Assembly (NCBI GenBank): GCA_020638595.1
Contig: JACKIG010000006.1
Span: 62,001-126,000 of the forward strand
Direction: 5' to 3'
Source of the DNA: Rhodospirillaceae bacterium
Lineage (GTDB): Bacteria; Pseudomonadota; Alphaproteobacteria; DSM-16000; Inquilinaceae
DNA: 64,000 nucleotides
The position numbers were made by a program, and so were the translations under genes. Below, piece by piece: positions 16,929 through 25,009 of the stretch. Positions within the stretch are counted from its first letter, which is position 1. Each line of letters begins with the position of its first letter. The notes beneath the pieces are model-generated. The model made no database searches. It had not been told where the DNA came from and worked only from the letters and a program-made list of their open reading frames with translations.

Positions 16929-17519
16929 ATGGAGAATGCCGTGAAACGACGGCACAGTGGAAGCCGGTTGGCTGTCTCCGCAGGCGTAAGCGTCATCGCG
17001 TTGTTGGCCGTAGCCGCACCGGTCACGATCGATCTCGATCACGGCCGCCTCCACCTGTCCGCCGCCATGGCCAATGACGGCGACGGTGAAGGCGGTGGCG
17101 GCGGAAGCGGTGGCGGCGGCTCTGATGGAGAAGGCGGCGGCGGCGGAGCGGGTGGCGAGGCCGGTGGCGGCGGTGCCGGTGGCGGCGGTTCGGGCGGTGG
17201 CGCTGGAAGTGGCGGTGCCGGCGGCAGCGGCGGGCGCGGCTATGACGGTGACGACGATGGCCGCGACGGTGTCGGCGGCGGTCGAGGTTCGGCGGTCGGC
17301 GGCAGGTCCGCCGCGGGCACGTCGGAGGATGCAGGCGTTGGCGGCAGTGCCCCCGCCAGCAGCAGCGGCGGCACCGGCAGCCGCGGCATCATCGGCGGCG
17401 AAGACGGTGACCGTCCGCAAGGTGGCGACGGCGGCCGTCCGGGCAGCGGACTGGAACAGGTGGGTCCGGATCTGACCGCCGAGCAGGAAAGGGACGCGAT
17501 TTCAGGCGGATGGCGCTGA
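16929..17519 (+). CDS. secreted glycine-rich low-complexity protein
   Basis: A 196 aa protein with a basic N-terminus (KRRHSGSRL), a hydrophobic signal/anchor (AVSAGVSVIALLAVAAPV) and then a long Gly-rich segment (runs of GGGG broken by S, A, D, E; about residues 55-105), an Asp-rich patch (YDGDDDGRDG) and a polar tail (GLEQVGPDLTAEQERDAISG). No enzyme motif is seen. The start may instead be GTG 16941, which has GGAG 6 bp upstream; the sequence does not decide. It is divergent from the ECF sigma/anti-sigma pair and precedes the lipoprotein gene, so it may be envelope-associated and controlled by that sigma factor (inferred). Confidence 0.7.
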   Translation: MENAVKRRHSGSRLAVSAGVSVIALLAVAAPVTIDLDHGRLHLSAAMANDGDGEGGGGGSGGGGSDGEGGGGGAGGEAGGGGAGGGGSGGGAGSGGAGGSGGRGYDGDDDGRDGVGGGRGSAVGGRSAAGTSEDAGVGGSAPASSSGGTGSRGIIGGEDGDRPQGGDGGRPGSGLEQVGPDLTAEQERDAISGGWR

Positions 17520-17605
17520 CGGATAGGTCTGAACGGTCGCCGGATGGCGGCTGGGAGATAGGTGACAGTGGCGACGGTGCCGGTACGGGCGCCGCGGGGT
17601 GCGGT

Positions 17606-17989
17606 GTGCTCTGGTTCCATCCCGTGTGTCGCCGCCTGATCGTCATTTGCATGGCGGCGACGGCGATCGGCGGTTGTACCTACGAAGCCGGGTCCGGGGT
17701 TCGGGATGTGTCCGTTGCCTCACGCCCGGTCGCGATGACGCCGCTGGATGAGCAGATGGCCGAACGGACGTTGCAGTCGGCACTGGAGGTTACGGTCAGC
17801 GAAGAAAGCAGCAGGTGGCACAATCCGAGTACCGGTGCAGCGGGGAGCATTACGCCAGTCAGGACATATCGAACGGTGAGCGGTCGTTACTGCAGGGAAT
17901 ACGAGGAGACGATTACCACCAATGGCAATACTGAGACCTACCGCGATACAGCCTGTCGCGACCAGCAAGGTGTCTGGCACACCTTGTGA
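17606..17989 (+). CDS. RT0821/Lpp0805-type surface lipoprotein
   Basis: A putative lipoprotein with a hydrophobic leader and lipobox (RRLIVICMAATAIGGC, lipid-modified Cys about residue 23). The C-terminal domain has WHNPSTGAAGSITPVRTY, SGRYCREYEETI and TACRDQQGVWHTL, typical of surface proteins related to the 17 kDa antigen. The same domain forms the periplasmic part of the anti-sigma factor at 15465. Start GTG 17606 is chosen because it places the signal peptide at the N-terminus (127 aa). An ATG at 17510 would give a 32-residue polar extension and overlap the previous gene by 10 bp. Confidence 0.75.
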   Translation: MLWFHPVCRRLIVICMAATAIGGCTYEAGSGVRDVSVASRPVAMTPLDEQMAERTLQSALEVTVSEESSRWHNPSTGAAGSITPVRTYRTVSGRYCREYEETITTNGNTETYRDTACRDQQGVWHTL

Positions 17990-19280
17990 CGCGGTGGCCC
18001 CCCAGTGCGCCAGCGACGATGCGCTTGAGCGGCACCGCCTATGGGTCGAGAGGACGATCGGTGGCGTACGGGCTGACTTCTCCTTCGCCGACCTGTGCGG
18101 CCGGGATTTTTCGGGCCGGGAGCTCAGTGGCGCGAAGCTGACCCGGGCCGAGCTTGTCGCGGCCATTCTGGTGGGGACCCGACTGAAAGGCGCGGACATG
18201 TTCGGCGCCGATCTCAGGGACTCCAACCTGGAACGCGCCGACTTGTCAGAGGCCGATCTGCGTGGCGCGCTTCTTGCCGGCGCCAACTTCCACCAGGCCC
18301 GGATGCGTCGAGCCGACCTGCGCTCCGGCTCGCTCGTCGACTGCGGCCGCAGCGGGTCGGATGCCTTTCACGGTCCCACCGACGGTTGCGGCGTCAACCT
18401 GGTCGAAGCGGACCTCGCCCATGCCAACCTGACCGGCGGCCACCTGTCCCACGCCAGCCTGATCGGCAGCGACATGACGGCCGCGCGGCTGCAAAGGATC
18501 GACCTGCGCGACGCCGACCTTTCGGGCTGCGTCCTGCAGAATGCCGACCTGAGCGGTGCCGACCTGCGCGGCGCGGACCTTTCCGGGGCCCGGCTTGTCG
18601 GCGCCATCCTGGATGATGCGCGCGTCGACGGCTGTTCGTTCCGCGATGCCGACCTTGTCGGCGCCGACCGCGGCCGGTGCGACCTGTCTCGCGCCGACAC
18701 CGCCGGCGCGCGGATGACCAAGCATCTGGACACCATGGCCAGCGAGCTTCTGCGGGCCGTGTTCGACCATGAGCGCTGGATCGGCAGCTTCGGCCAGAAG
18801 GGAACGCGTGCCGACCTGGAGAGCGCCGACCTGAGCGACGTCGACCTGCGCCACGCCAATCTGGCCGGCGCCGTCCTGCGCGGGGCGCAATTCCGCGGCT
18901 CCATCCTGGACTGTGCCAGCCTGATGCTGGCGGACCTGTCCGGCGCGAACCTGGACGGGGCAAGCCTGCGCGGGACCGATCTGGCCGGGGCCAATCTTTC
19001 CTATGCCAGCCTGGTTGGCGCCGACCTGTCGGGAGCGAAGATGAGCCCCGTGCCCCTGCGGGCGGCCGACGGCAAGCCGACCGGACGGTTCTGGTCGACC
19101 AACCTGCACGGCGCCAAGTTGAGGCATGCCCATCTGACCGACTGTTCGCTGTTCGGGGCCAATCTGAGCCAGTGCGACCTGTCCCTGGCGGACATGCACG
19201 GGGCCGACCTGCGCACGGCGAACCTGGCGGGGGCACTGTTCCTCGACAACGACCTGGCGCGGGAGATCCTGTCCGCCTGA
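17922..19280 (+). CDS. pentapeptide-repeat protein
   Basis: A 452 aa protein built from A(D/N)LxX pentapeptide repeats (e.g. ADLSGADLRGADLSGARL), which fold as a right-handed beta-helix. Repeats run from about residue 50 to 250 and again from about 295 to 445. Each block is preceded by a similar lead-in (ALERHRLWVERTIGGVRADF and VFDHERWIGSFGQKGTRADL), which indicates an internal duplication. No signal peptide is seen. The start ATG 17922 lies inside the end of the lipoprotein gene (68 bp overlap); GTG 17970 or 17994 are alternatives. Function is not predictable from repeats; the position suggests co-transcription with the envelope-stress genes. Confidence 0.85.
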   Translation: MAILRPTAIQPVATSKVSGTPCDAVAPQCASDDALERHRLWVERTIGGVRADFSFADLCGRDFSGRELSGAKLTRAELVAAILVGTRLKGADMFGADLRDSNLERADLSEADLRGALLAGANFHQARMRRADLRSGSLVDCGRSGSDAFHGPTDGCGVNLVEADLAHANLTGGHLSHASLIGSDMTAARLQRIDLRDADLSGCVLQNADLSGADLRGADLSGARLVGAILDDARVDGCSFRDADLVGADRGRCDLSRADTAGARMTKHLDTMASELLRAVFDHERWIGSFGQKGTRADLESADLSDVDLRHANLAGAVLRGAQFRGSILDCASLMLADLSGANLDGASLRGTDLAGANLSYASLVGADLSGAKMSPVPLRAADGKPTGRFWSTNLHGAKLRHAHLTDCSLFGANLSQCDLSLADMHGADLRTANLAGALFLDNDLAREILSA

Positions 19281-19435
19281 AGGGCCGGACGGGCGCCCCG
19301 TCGCGGCAGCCGCCGGCCCCGCCATCGGCCCTGCGGCCTGACGACCGCGGCGGGCACCGTGGCTTGCCGCGCGCGGGCCGGGGATCTACGATCCCAGGGA
19401 ACCAATCGACAAGAATGATCCGGGAGGACGCAGCA

Positions 19436-21175
19436 ATGCATGCCAGCAGGCGTGTCAGCCTTGTGTTGGCCGCAGTGACGACGTTCGCACTGCCGACGGT
19501 CGCCCACAGCCAACAGGCGGCGATCTACAGCTCGCTAGACCGCTTCCATCCGGTGATCGCCCAGAACGGGATGGTGGCCAGCCAGGAAGCAACCGCGACG
19601 GAGGTCGGCGTCGACATCCTGCGCCGGGGCGGCAACGCCGTCGACGCGGCGGTGGCCGTGGGCTTCACGCTCGCCGTCACCCTGCCGCGCGCCGGCAATA
19701 TCGGCGGCGGCGGGTTCATGCTGGTGCACCTTGCCGGGTCGGGCGAGACCGTAGCCATCGACTATCGCGAGCGCGCGCCGGCGGCCTCCGATCGTGACAT
19801 GTACCTGGATGCCGAGGGCAATGCCGATCCCGAGCTGTCCCGGTTCACCCAGCTTGCCGTCGGTGTCCCCGGCACCGTCGCCGGCCTGGCGCTGGCGCAC
19901 GAACGCTACGGCAGCGGCACCTTCACCCTGGCCGAGCTGATGCAGCCGGCCATCGACCTGGCCGAGAACGGCATCCCCGTCACCGGCGGCCTTGCCAATT
20001 CCCTTGCCGACCTGCGCGACCGCCTGACGCGCTGGCCCACGAGTGCCGCGATCTTCTACCGGCCGGACGGGTCGGACTTCGACGTCGGCGACACGCTGGT
20101 GCAGGCCGATCTCGCCCAGTCCCTCAGGCAGATCGCCGAGCAGGGACCCGCTGCCTTCTATGACGGACCGATCGGCGAAGCGATCGTCGCCGAACTGGCC
20201 CAGGGCAACGGCATCATGACCCTGGACGACCTGCGGGCCTACGAGGCGGTGGTGCGCGAGCCGGTGACGGGCGACTATCGCGGCTATCGGATCGCCTCGA
20301 TGCCGCCGCCCAGTTCCGGCGGCATCCACATCGTCCAGATCCTCAATATCCTGGAAGACGTGCCCGTCGCGGACCTCGGCCACAACAGCGCCCAGACGAT
20401 CCACTGGATGGCCGAGGCGATGAAGCTGGCCTATGTCGACCGCAGCGAATACCTGGGCGACCCGGACTATTGGGAGGTTCCGATGGCCGGGCTGACGTCG
20501 CAGGACTATGCCGACGCGTTGCGGGCGGGGATCGATCCCGACCATGCGCGCCCGGCGGCGGAGATCGGCCCCGGTGATCCCGCGCCCTACGAAAGCCCGC
20601 AGACGACGCATTTCTCCGTCGTCGATGCGGACGGGAACGCCGTCGCCAACACCTACACACTGAACTTCAGCTACGGCACCGGCCTTGTCGCCGGCGGCAC
20701 CGGCATCCTGCTGAACAACGAGCTCGACGACTTCTCGGCCAAGCCGGGCGTGCCCAACGCCTATGGCCTGATCGGCGGCGATGCCAACGCGGTGGCGCCG
20801 AACAAGCGGCCCCTCAGTTCCATGAGCCCGACCTTCGTGTTCGATCCGGACGGCCGGCTGTTCCTCGTCACCGGCAGTCCCGGCGGCAGCCGCATCATCA
20901 CCACGACGCTGCAGGTGATCATGAACGTCATCGACCACGGCATGAACATCGCCGAGGCGACCAACGCCGTGCGAATCCACCACCAGTGGCTGCCCGACGA
21001 ACTGCGCATCGAGGAAGGGTTGAGCCCCGACACGATCCGCCTGCTGGAAGGGATGGGGCACACCGTCGTCGTGCGCGATGCGATGGGCAGCACCCAGTCG
21101 ATCATGGTCACGGACGGGGGATTTGCCGGCGCCTCCGACCCCCGTCAACCGGACGCCCTGACACTCGGATATTAG
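19436..21175 (+). CDS. ggt: gamma-glutamyltransferase
   Basis: Periplasmic Ntn-hydrolase (579 aa) that cleaves gamma-glutamyl bonds of glutathione. It has a signal peptide (MHASRRVSLVLAAVTTFALP...AHSQ). The large subunit begins MVASQEATATEVG and carries GGNAVDAAVAVGF and GNIGGGGFMLVH. The autoprocessing/nucleophile threonine is in QTTHFSVVDADGNAV (T390), followed by the small-subunit motifs PLSSMSPTF and GSPGGSRI. Start 19436 has GGGAGG 8 bp upstream. A strong hairpin (21182-21215) follows the stop. Confidence 0.96.
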   Translation: MHASRRVSLVLAAVTTFALPTVAHSQQAAIYSSLDRFHPVIAQNGMVASQEATATEVGVDILRRGGNAVDAAVAVGFTLAVTLPRAGNIGGGGFMLVHLAGSGETVAIDYRERAPAASDRDMYLDAEGNADPELSRFTQLAVGVPGTVAGLALAHERYGSGTFTLAELMQPAIDLAENGIPVTGGLANSLADLRDRLTRWPTSAAIFYRPDGSDFDVGDTLVQADLAQSLRQIAEQGPAAFYDGPIGEAIVAELAQGNGIMTLDDLRAYEAVVREPVTGDYRGYRIASMPPPSSGGIHIVQILNILEDVPVADLGHNSAQTIHWMAEAMKLAYVDRSEYLGDPDYWEVPMAGLTSQDYADALRAGIDPDHARPAAEIGPGDPAPYESPQTTHFSVVDADGNAVANTYTLNFSYGTGLVAGGTGILLNNELDDFSAKPGVPNAYGLIGGDANAVAPNKRPLSSMSPTFVFDPDGRLFLVTGSPGGSRIITTTLQVIMNVIDHGMNIAEATNAVRIHHQWLPDELRIEEGLSPDTIRLLEGMGHTVVVRDAMGSTQSIMVTDGGFAGASDPRQPDALTLGY

Positions 21176-21181
21176 CCTGCA

Positions 21182-21215
21182 TGCGGGGGCGGGCTTGACA
21201 TCGGCCGCCCCCGCA
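21182..21215 (+). terminator. terminator-like hairpin after ggt
   Basis: Perfect 11 bp stem (TGCGGGGGCGG with CCGCCCCCGCA) and a 12-base loop, just after the ggt stop. There is no clear U-run. It overlaps a possible TTG start for the next gene, which argues for the downstream start. Confidence 0.55.
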
Positions 21216-21302
21216 GCCAAAGCATTCCCCGCTCGCGACGTGTGGAACCGTAGGGACCCCGTCGCGGTTCCCAACGCAAACGTCCCGGGAGACGGCCGGC
21301 GG

Positions 21303-21839
21303 GTGGCGAGGATGACGGCAGGACCCGGATTCTGGGATGGCGATCTGCCCCCCGACGTGCAGTCGGAGAAGGTCATTGCGCTTTTCCGCATGTGGCAGGA
21401 CAAGCGCGGGACCCGTACGCTGCCGTCCCGCACCGATTTCGACGTGGCGGAGCTCAAGCCCTGGCTTGGCCGGCTGATCATCTATGACGTGCTGGGCGAT
21501 GCGGAGGATTTCCGCTACCGGCTGGTCGGCACCGACATCGTGCGCATCCACGGCCTCGACCTGACCGGCCGGCTTGTCAGCGAGGCCTGCTACATGGGGG
21601 GCACCGCCCACACCCGGGCCAGCCTCGCCGAAATGTGCCGATCGAAGATGCCGCGCTATCGCAAGGACGGTGAGATCACCGCACGGGCCTGGGCGCGCGC
21701 CGGCGAACGGCTGTTCCTGCCCCTTGGCCGCAACGGCGACACCGTCGACCAGATCATCTGCCTGGCAGCCTCGGAGGAGGAGCTGGTGCCCCGCTACCAG
21801 CGCCCGGGCGCCTCGACCACGTCCCCCGGGCTGGGATAG
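21303..21839 (+). CDS. PAS_5-family domain protein
   Basis: A 178 aa soluble protein. LPSRTDFDVAELKPWLGRLIIYDVLGD followed by FRYRLVGTDIVRIHGLDLTGR (each given in part of the domain) is the pattern of the alphaproteobacterial PAS_5 family, single-PAS proteins of unknown ligand. Start GTG 21303 has GGGAGA about 10 bp upstream; ATG 21312 is the alternative. There is no output domain, so it would have to act by protein-protein contact. It is convergent with the ABC transporter operon. Confidence 0.8.
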   Translation: MARMTAGPGFWDGDLPPDVQSEKVIALFRMWQDKRGTRTLPSRTDFDVAELKPWLGRLIIYDVLGDAEDFRYRLVGTDIVRIHGLDLTGRLVSEACYMGGTAHTRASLAEMCRSKMPRYRKDGEITARAWARAGERLFLPLGRNGDTVDQIICLAASEEELVPRYQRPGASTTSPGLG

Positions 21840-21927
21840 CGGTTTCGCCGGCCGCCCCTCGCCCGCCGGTGCGGGTGCTTCGCCGCACTGCGCCCGGTTT
21901 GGCCCGGTCTGCCAGCCACGGGGCGGG

Positions 21928-22881
21928 TCATCCGTACAGGTGGCAGGATACCAGGTGCGGCTGGCCATCCGTTCCAAGATTCGTCACCGGCGGCACCGCA
22001 TCCGTACAGCGGTCGAACGCGTGCCGGCAGCGGGGATGGAACGGACAGCCCGGCGGCGGGTGTTCGGGGCTCGGCATGTCGCCGGCCAGGACGATGCGAT
22101 CGCGCGGCCGCTCCGGGTCCGGCACCGGGATGGCGCTGACCAGGGCCTGGGTATAGGGGTGCTGCGGCGCCTCGTAGAGCCGGCCGGCCGGCGCGATCTC
22201 GACGATCTTGCCGAGATACATCACCGCCACCCGGTCGCTGACATGCTCAACCACCGACAGGTCGTGGCTGATGAAGATGTATGACAGCCCCATCTCCGCC
22301 TTCAGGTCCATCAGCAGGTTGAGGATCTGCGACTGGATGGACACGTCCAGTGCCGACACAGGCTCGTCGGCGATGACCAGCTTGGGTTCCAGCGCGATAC
22401 CGCGCGCAATCCCGATGCGCTGGCGCTGGCCGCCGGAAAACTCGTGCGGATACCGTCGCGCGGCATCGGCATCCAGCCCCACCCGGGCCAGCAGCCTGGC
22501 CACCCGGGCGGCCCGCCCGGCGCGGTCGCCCAGTCCGTGGATCTCCAGAGGCTCGGCAACGATGGACCCGACGGTCTGGCGCGGGTCCAGCGAGGCGTAG
22601 GGGTCCTGGAAGATCAGCTGCATGTCGCGGCGACGGCGCCTGAGGGCGCGGCGCGACAGGCCGCCCATCGGCTGGCCGTCGAACACAACCTCGCCGGACG
22701 TCGGCTCCATCAGCCGGGTGATCAGGCGCGCCAGCGTGGACTTGCCGCAGCCGCTTTCGCCGACGATACCCAGCGTCTCGCCGGCGGCGAGGTCGAAGCT
22801 GACGCCGTCGACCGCCTTCAGCACCCCGCCGGGCGTCGGGAAGTGCTTGGCCAGACCGCGGACCTGCAACAGCGCCGTCAC
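21928..22881 (-). CDS. oligopeptide/dipeptide ABC transporter ATP-binding protein (DppF-like)
   Basis: A 317 aa ATPase with Walker A GESGCGKS, signature SGGQRQRIGIARGIAL, Walker B LVIADEPVSALD and H-loop ISHDLSVVEH. The C-terminal oligopeptide extension with CPFHPRCRHAFDRC is characteristic of DppF/OppF. Start GTG 22881 forms a GTGA overlap with the dppD-like stop; a longer frame to 22992 would run through dppD. It is the last gene of the minus-strand transporter operon. Confidence 0.93.
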   Translation of the reverse strand: MTALLQVRGLAKHFPTPGGVLKAVDGVSFDLAAGETLGIVGESGCGKSTLARLITRLMEPTSGEVVFDGQPMGGLSRRALRRRRRDMQLIFQDPYASLDPRQTVGSIVAEPLEIHGLGDRAGRAARVARLLARVGLDADAARRYPHEFSGGQRQRIGIARGIALEPKLVIADEPVSALDVSIQSQILNLLMDLKAEMGLSYIFISHDLSVVEHVSDRVAVMYLGKIVEIAPAGRLYEAPQHPYTQALVSAIPVPDPERPRDRIVLAGDMPSPEHPPPGCPFHPRCRHAFDRCTDAVPPVTNLGTDGQPHLVSCHLYG

Positions 22882-23858
22882 GGCAGCGGGTTCCAGCAGG
22901 CCGCCTGATGCACGCCCGTCGGCGGCTCCAGCCGCGGCGTCTCGGTGCGGCAGCGGCCCAGCGCCCGCGGGCACCGTTCGGCGAAGCTGCACCCGGCCCC
23001 CCGGCCGCCCGGGGCGGGCACGGTGCCCGGGATGGTCGGCAATCGGCCGCGGCCGGCGGCCCGCGCCGGCATGCTGTCCAGCAGGCCGCGGGTATAGGGA
23101 TGCCGGGGCGCGCGGTACAGCGCGCGCACATCCGCCGCTTCCACCAGCCGCCCCGCGTACATGACGACGACACGGTCGCAGAACTCCGCCACGACGCCCA
23201 GGTCATGGGTGATCAGCAGCACCGCCATGCCCAGCTCGGCCCGCAGGCCGCGCATCAGGTCCAGGATCTGCGCCTGGATGGTGACATCCAGCGCCGTCGT
23301 CGGCTCGTCGGCGATCAGCAATGCCGGCTCGCACGCAATGGCCATGGCGAACATCACCCGCTGGCGCAGGCCGCCCGACAGCTCGTGCGGGTACTGCGCC
23401 AGCCGCCGTTCCGCCGCGCCGATGCCGACATGGCCCAGCAGCTCCGCCGCCCGCGCCATGGCCTGCCGCCTGGTGACGGGCCGGTGCAGCCGCAGCACCT
23501 CGGCAAGCTGGAAGCCGATGGTGTAGACGGGATTGAGGCTGGTCATCGGCTCCTGGAACACCATGCCGATGCGGTTGCCCCGCACCGTGCGCATCGCGTT
23601 GGCGGACAGCGTCAGCAGGTCGGTGCCGTCGAAGCGGATGTGCCCCCCCAGCACGCGCGCCGGCGGCGACGGCAGCAGCCGCATGACCGACATGGCGGTG
23701 ACGCTCTTGCCGCAGCCGCTCTCGCCGACCAGGCCCACGGTTTCGCCGCGGCCGATGGCCAGGGACATATCGTCGACCACCGTGACAGGGCCGGCATCGG
23801 TGTTGAAGCCGAGCGAGAAGCCCTCGATCGCCAGCAGCGGGCGCGCGTCCGCAGCCAT
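22878..23858 (-). CDS. oligopeptide/dipeptide ABC transporter ATP-binding protein (DppD-like)
   Basis: A 326 aa ATPase with Walker A GESGCGKS, Q-loop VFQEPMTSLNP, signature LSGGLRQRVMFAMAIA, Walker B LLIADEPTTALDVT and H-loop ITHDLGVVAE. The C-terminus has the oligopeptide domain (GCSFAERCPRALGRC). It pairs with the following DppF-like subunit (4 bp overlap). A 206 bp gap with dispersed repeats separates it from the amidase gene upstream. Confidence 0.93.
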   Translation of the reverse strand: MAADARPLLAIEGFSLGFNTDAGPVTVVDDMSLAIGRGETVGLVGESGCGKSVTAMSVMRLLPSPPARVLGGHIRFDGTDLLTLSANAMRTVRGNRIGMVFQEPMTSLNPVYTIGFQLAEVLRLHRPVTRRQAMARAAELLGHVGIGAAERRLAQYPHELSGGLRQRVMFAMAIACEPALLIADEPTTALDVTIQAQILDLMRGLRAELGMAVLLITHDLGVVAEFCDRVVVMYAGRLVEAADVRALYRAPRHPYTRGLLDSMPARAAGRGRLPTIPGTVPAPGGRGAGCSFAERCPRALGRCRTETPRLEPPTGVHQAACWNPLP

Positions 23859-23868
23859 TCAGCGATCC

Positions 23869-24025
23869 CTTCCCCTTGATGGGGGAGGGTCTGGGTGATT
23901 GCGCCGCACGTCGTCAACCATCGTCACTCGCGCGCCCCTGCCGGATTGCCAGGATGCCGTCATTCGAAATGCGCGGTCATCGGCAGGATCACCCCCACCC
24001 AACCCTCCCCCATCGAGCGGGAGGG
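23869..24025. repeat. pair of inverted GGGGGAGGGT-type dispersed repeats
   Basis: GATGGGGGAGGGTCTGGGTG (about 23878-23897) and, inverted, CACCCAACCCTCCCCCATCG (about 23996-24015) form two arms separated by about 100 bp in the amidase-dppD gap. Such G-rich boxes are common dispersed intergenic repeats in high-GC proteobacteria. The arms could pair in the operon mRNA. Confidence 0.5.
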
Positions 24026-24064
24026 CTTGAAGAAGGGGGTGGCCCGGCGTCCGGCGCCGCCCGC

Positions 24065-25009
24065 TCAGTCGAAGACCATGCGCGGGAAATAGAGGGACAC
24101 GACCCAGTTGGGCTGGTCGACGATCTCGCTGATCTTCAGGTCCGCGCAGACGCTGCACAGCATATAGGCGTCGACCGCCGACATGCCGTGGGCCTGCGTC
24201 AGCTCGTCGATCATGGCCGCCACGGCGCGGCGCGCGCCTTCGTACAGGTCGGTCCCGACGCCCGTCGTCACCCAGAACCCCATCTCGTCCTTGTGGCGCG
24301 AAACCGGGCCGGGGGTGATGAACTGCGGGCTGGGCAGGGCCATGTCGCGGATCAGCTCCAGCTTCACCGTCACCTGCATCGGGCTTTCGATGGCGGTGCC
24401 GCAGACCTCGCCGTCGCCCTGGGCGGCATGGGTATCGCCGATGGAAAACAGCGCGCCGTCCACCTCCACCGGCAGGAACAGCTCGGTGCCCGCCGACAGG
24501 TCGCGAATGTCCATGTTGCCGCCGACCCGGCGCGGCGGAACGATGCTGTGCAGGCCCGGCGCCGCCGGGGCCAGGCCGATGGTGCCGGCGAAGGGCTTCA
24601 GCGGTACCTTGCCGCCCGGGCCGAACAGCGCCGGTTCCAGCCGCTGCGGGTCATACTTCCACAGGTGCAGGGCGGGGTCGGGGAACTGGTCGGCCAGCAG
24701 GCCGAAGCCCGGGATGTTGGCCGTCCACCCCCAGCCCGAGGGCTGATAGCCCAACAGCGTGATCTTCAGGGCGTCGCCGGGCTTGGCCCCGTCGACATAG
24801 ACGGGACCCGTGACCGGATTGACCTTGTCGAAGTCGATGCCGGCGACGTCGGCCACGGTGCTGTCGGGGGAGAGCTGCCCCCCCGACGCATCCACGGTCT
24901 CGAACGTCAGCATCGTGCCCGGGGCCACCGTCATCACAGGCGGCAGGCTGTTGTCCCAGCCGAAGTGATGGTGGTCCCGGTGGATCGTGTGCTTCGGATC
25001 AGTTGGCAT
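24065..25009 (-). CDS. acetamidase/formamidase family protein
   Basis: A 314 aa member of the FmdA/AmdA family, which hydrolyses short amides to ammonia and the acid. Family stretches include TIHRDHHHFGWDNSLPPV, MDIRDLSAGTELFLPVEVDGA and SIGDTHAAQGDGEVCGTAIE, then MGFWVTTGVG. Start MPTDPKHTIH (25009) overlaps the end of the binding-protein gene by 11 bp. Its place inside a peptide-type ABC operon, between binding protein and ATPases, suggests the transporter imports the amide substrate or a precursor of it (inferred). Confidence 0.92.
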   Translation of the reverse strand: MPTDPKHTIHRDHHHFGWDNSLPPVMTVAPGTMLTFETVDASGGQLSPDSTVADVAGIDFDKVNPVTGPVYVDGAKPGDALKITLLGYQPSGWGWTANIPGFGLLADQFPDPALHLWKYDPQRLEPALFGPGGKVPLKPFAGTIGLAPAAPGLHSIVPPRRVGGNMDIRDLSAGTELFLPVEVDGALFSIGDTHAAQGDGEVCGTAIESPMQVTVKLELIRDMALPSPQFITPGPVSRHKDEMGFWVTTGVGTDLYEGARRAVAAMIDELTQAHGMSAVDAYMLCSVCADLKISEIVDQPNWVVSLYFPRMVFD

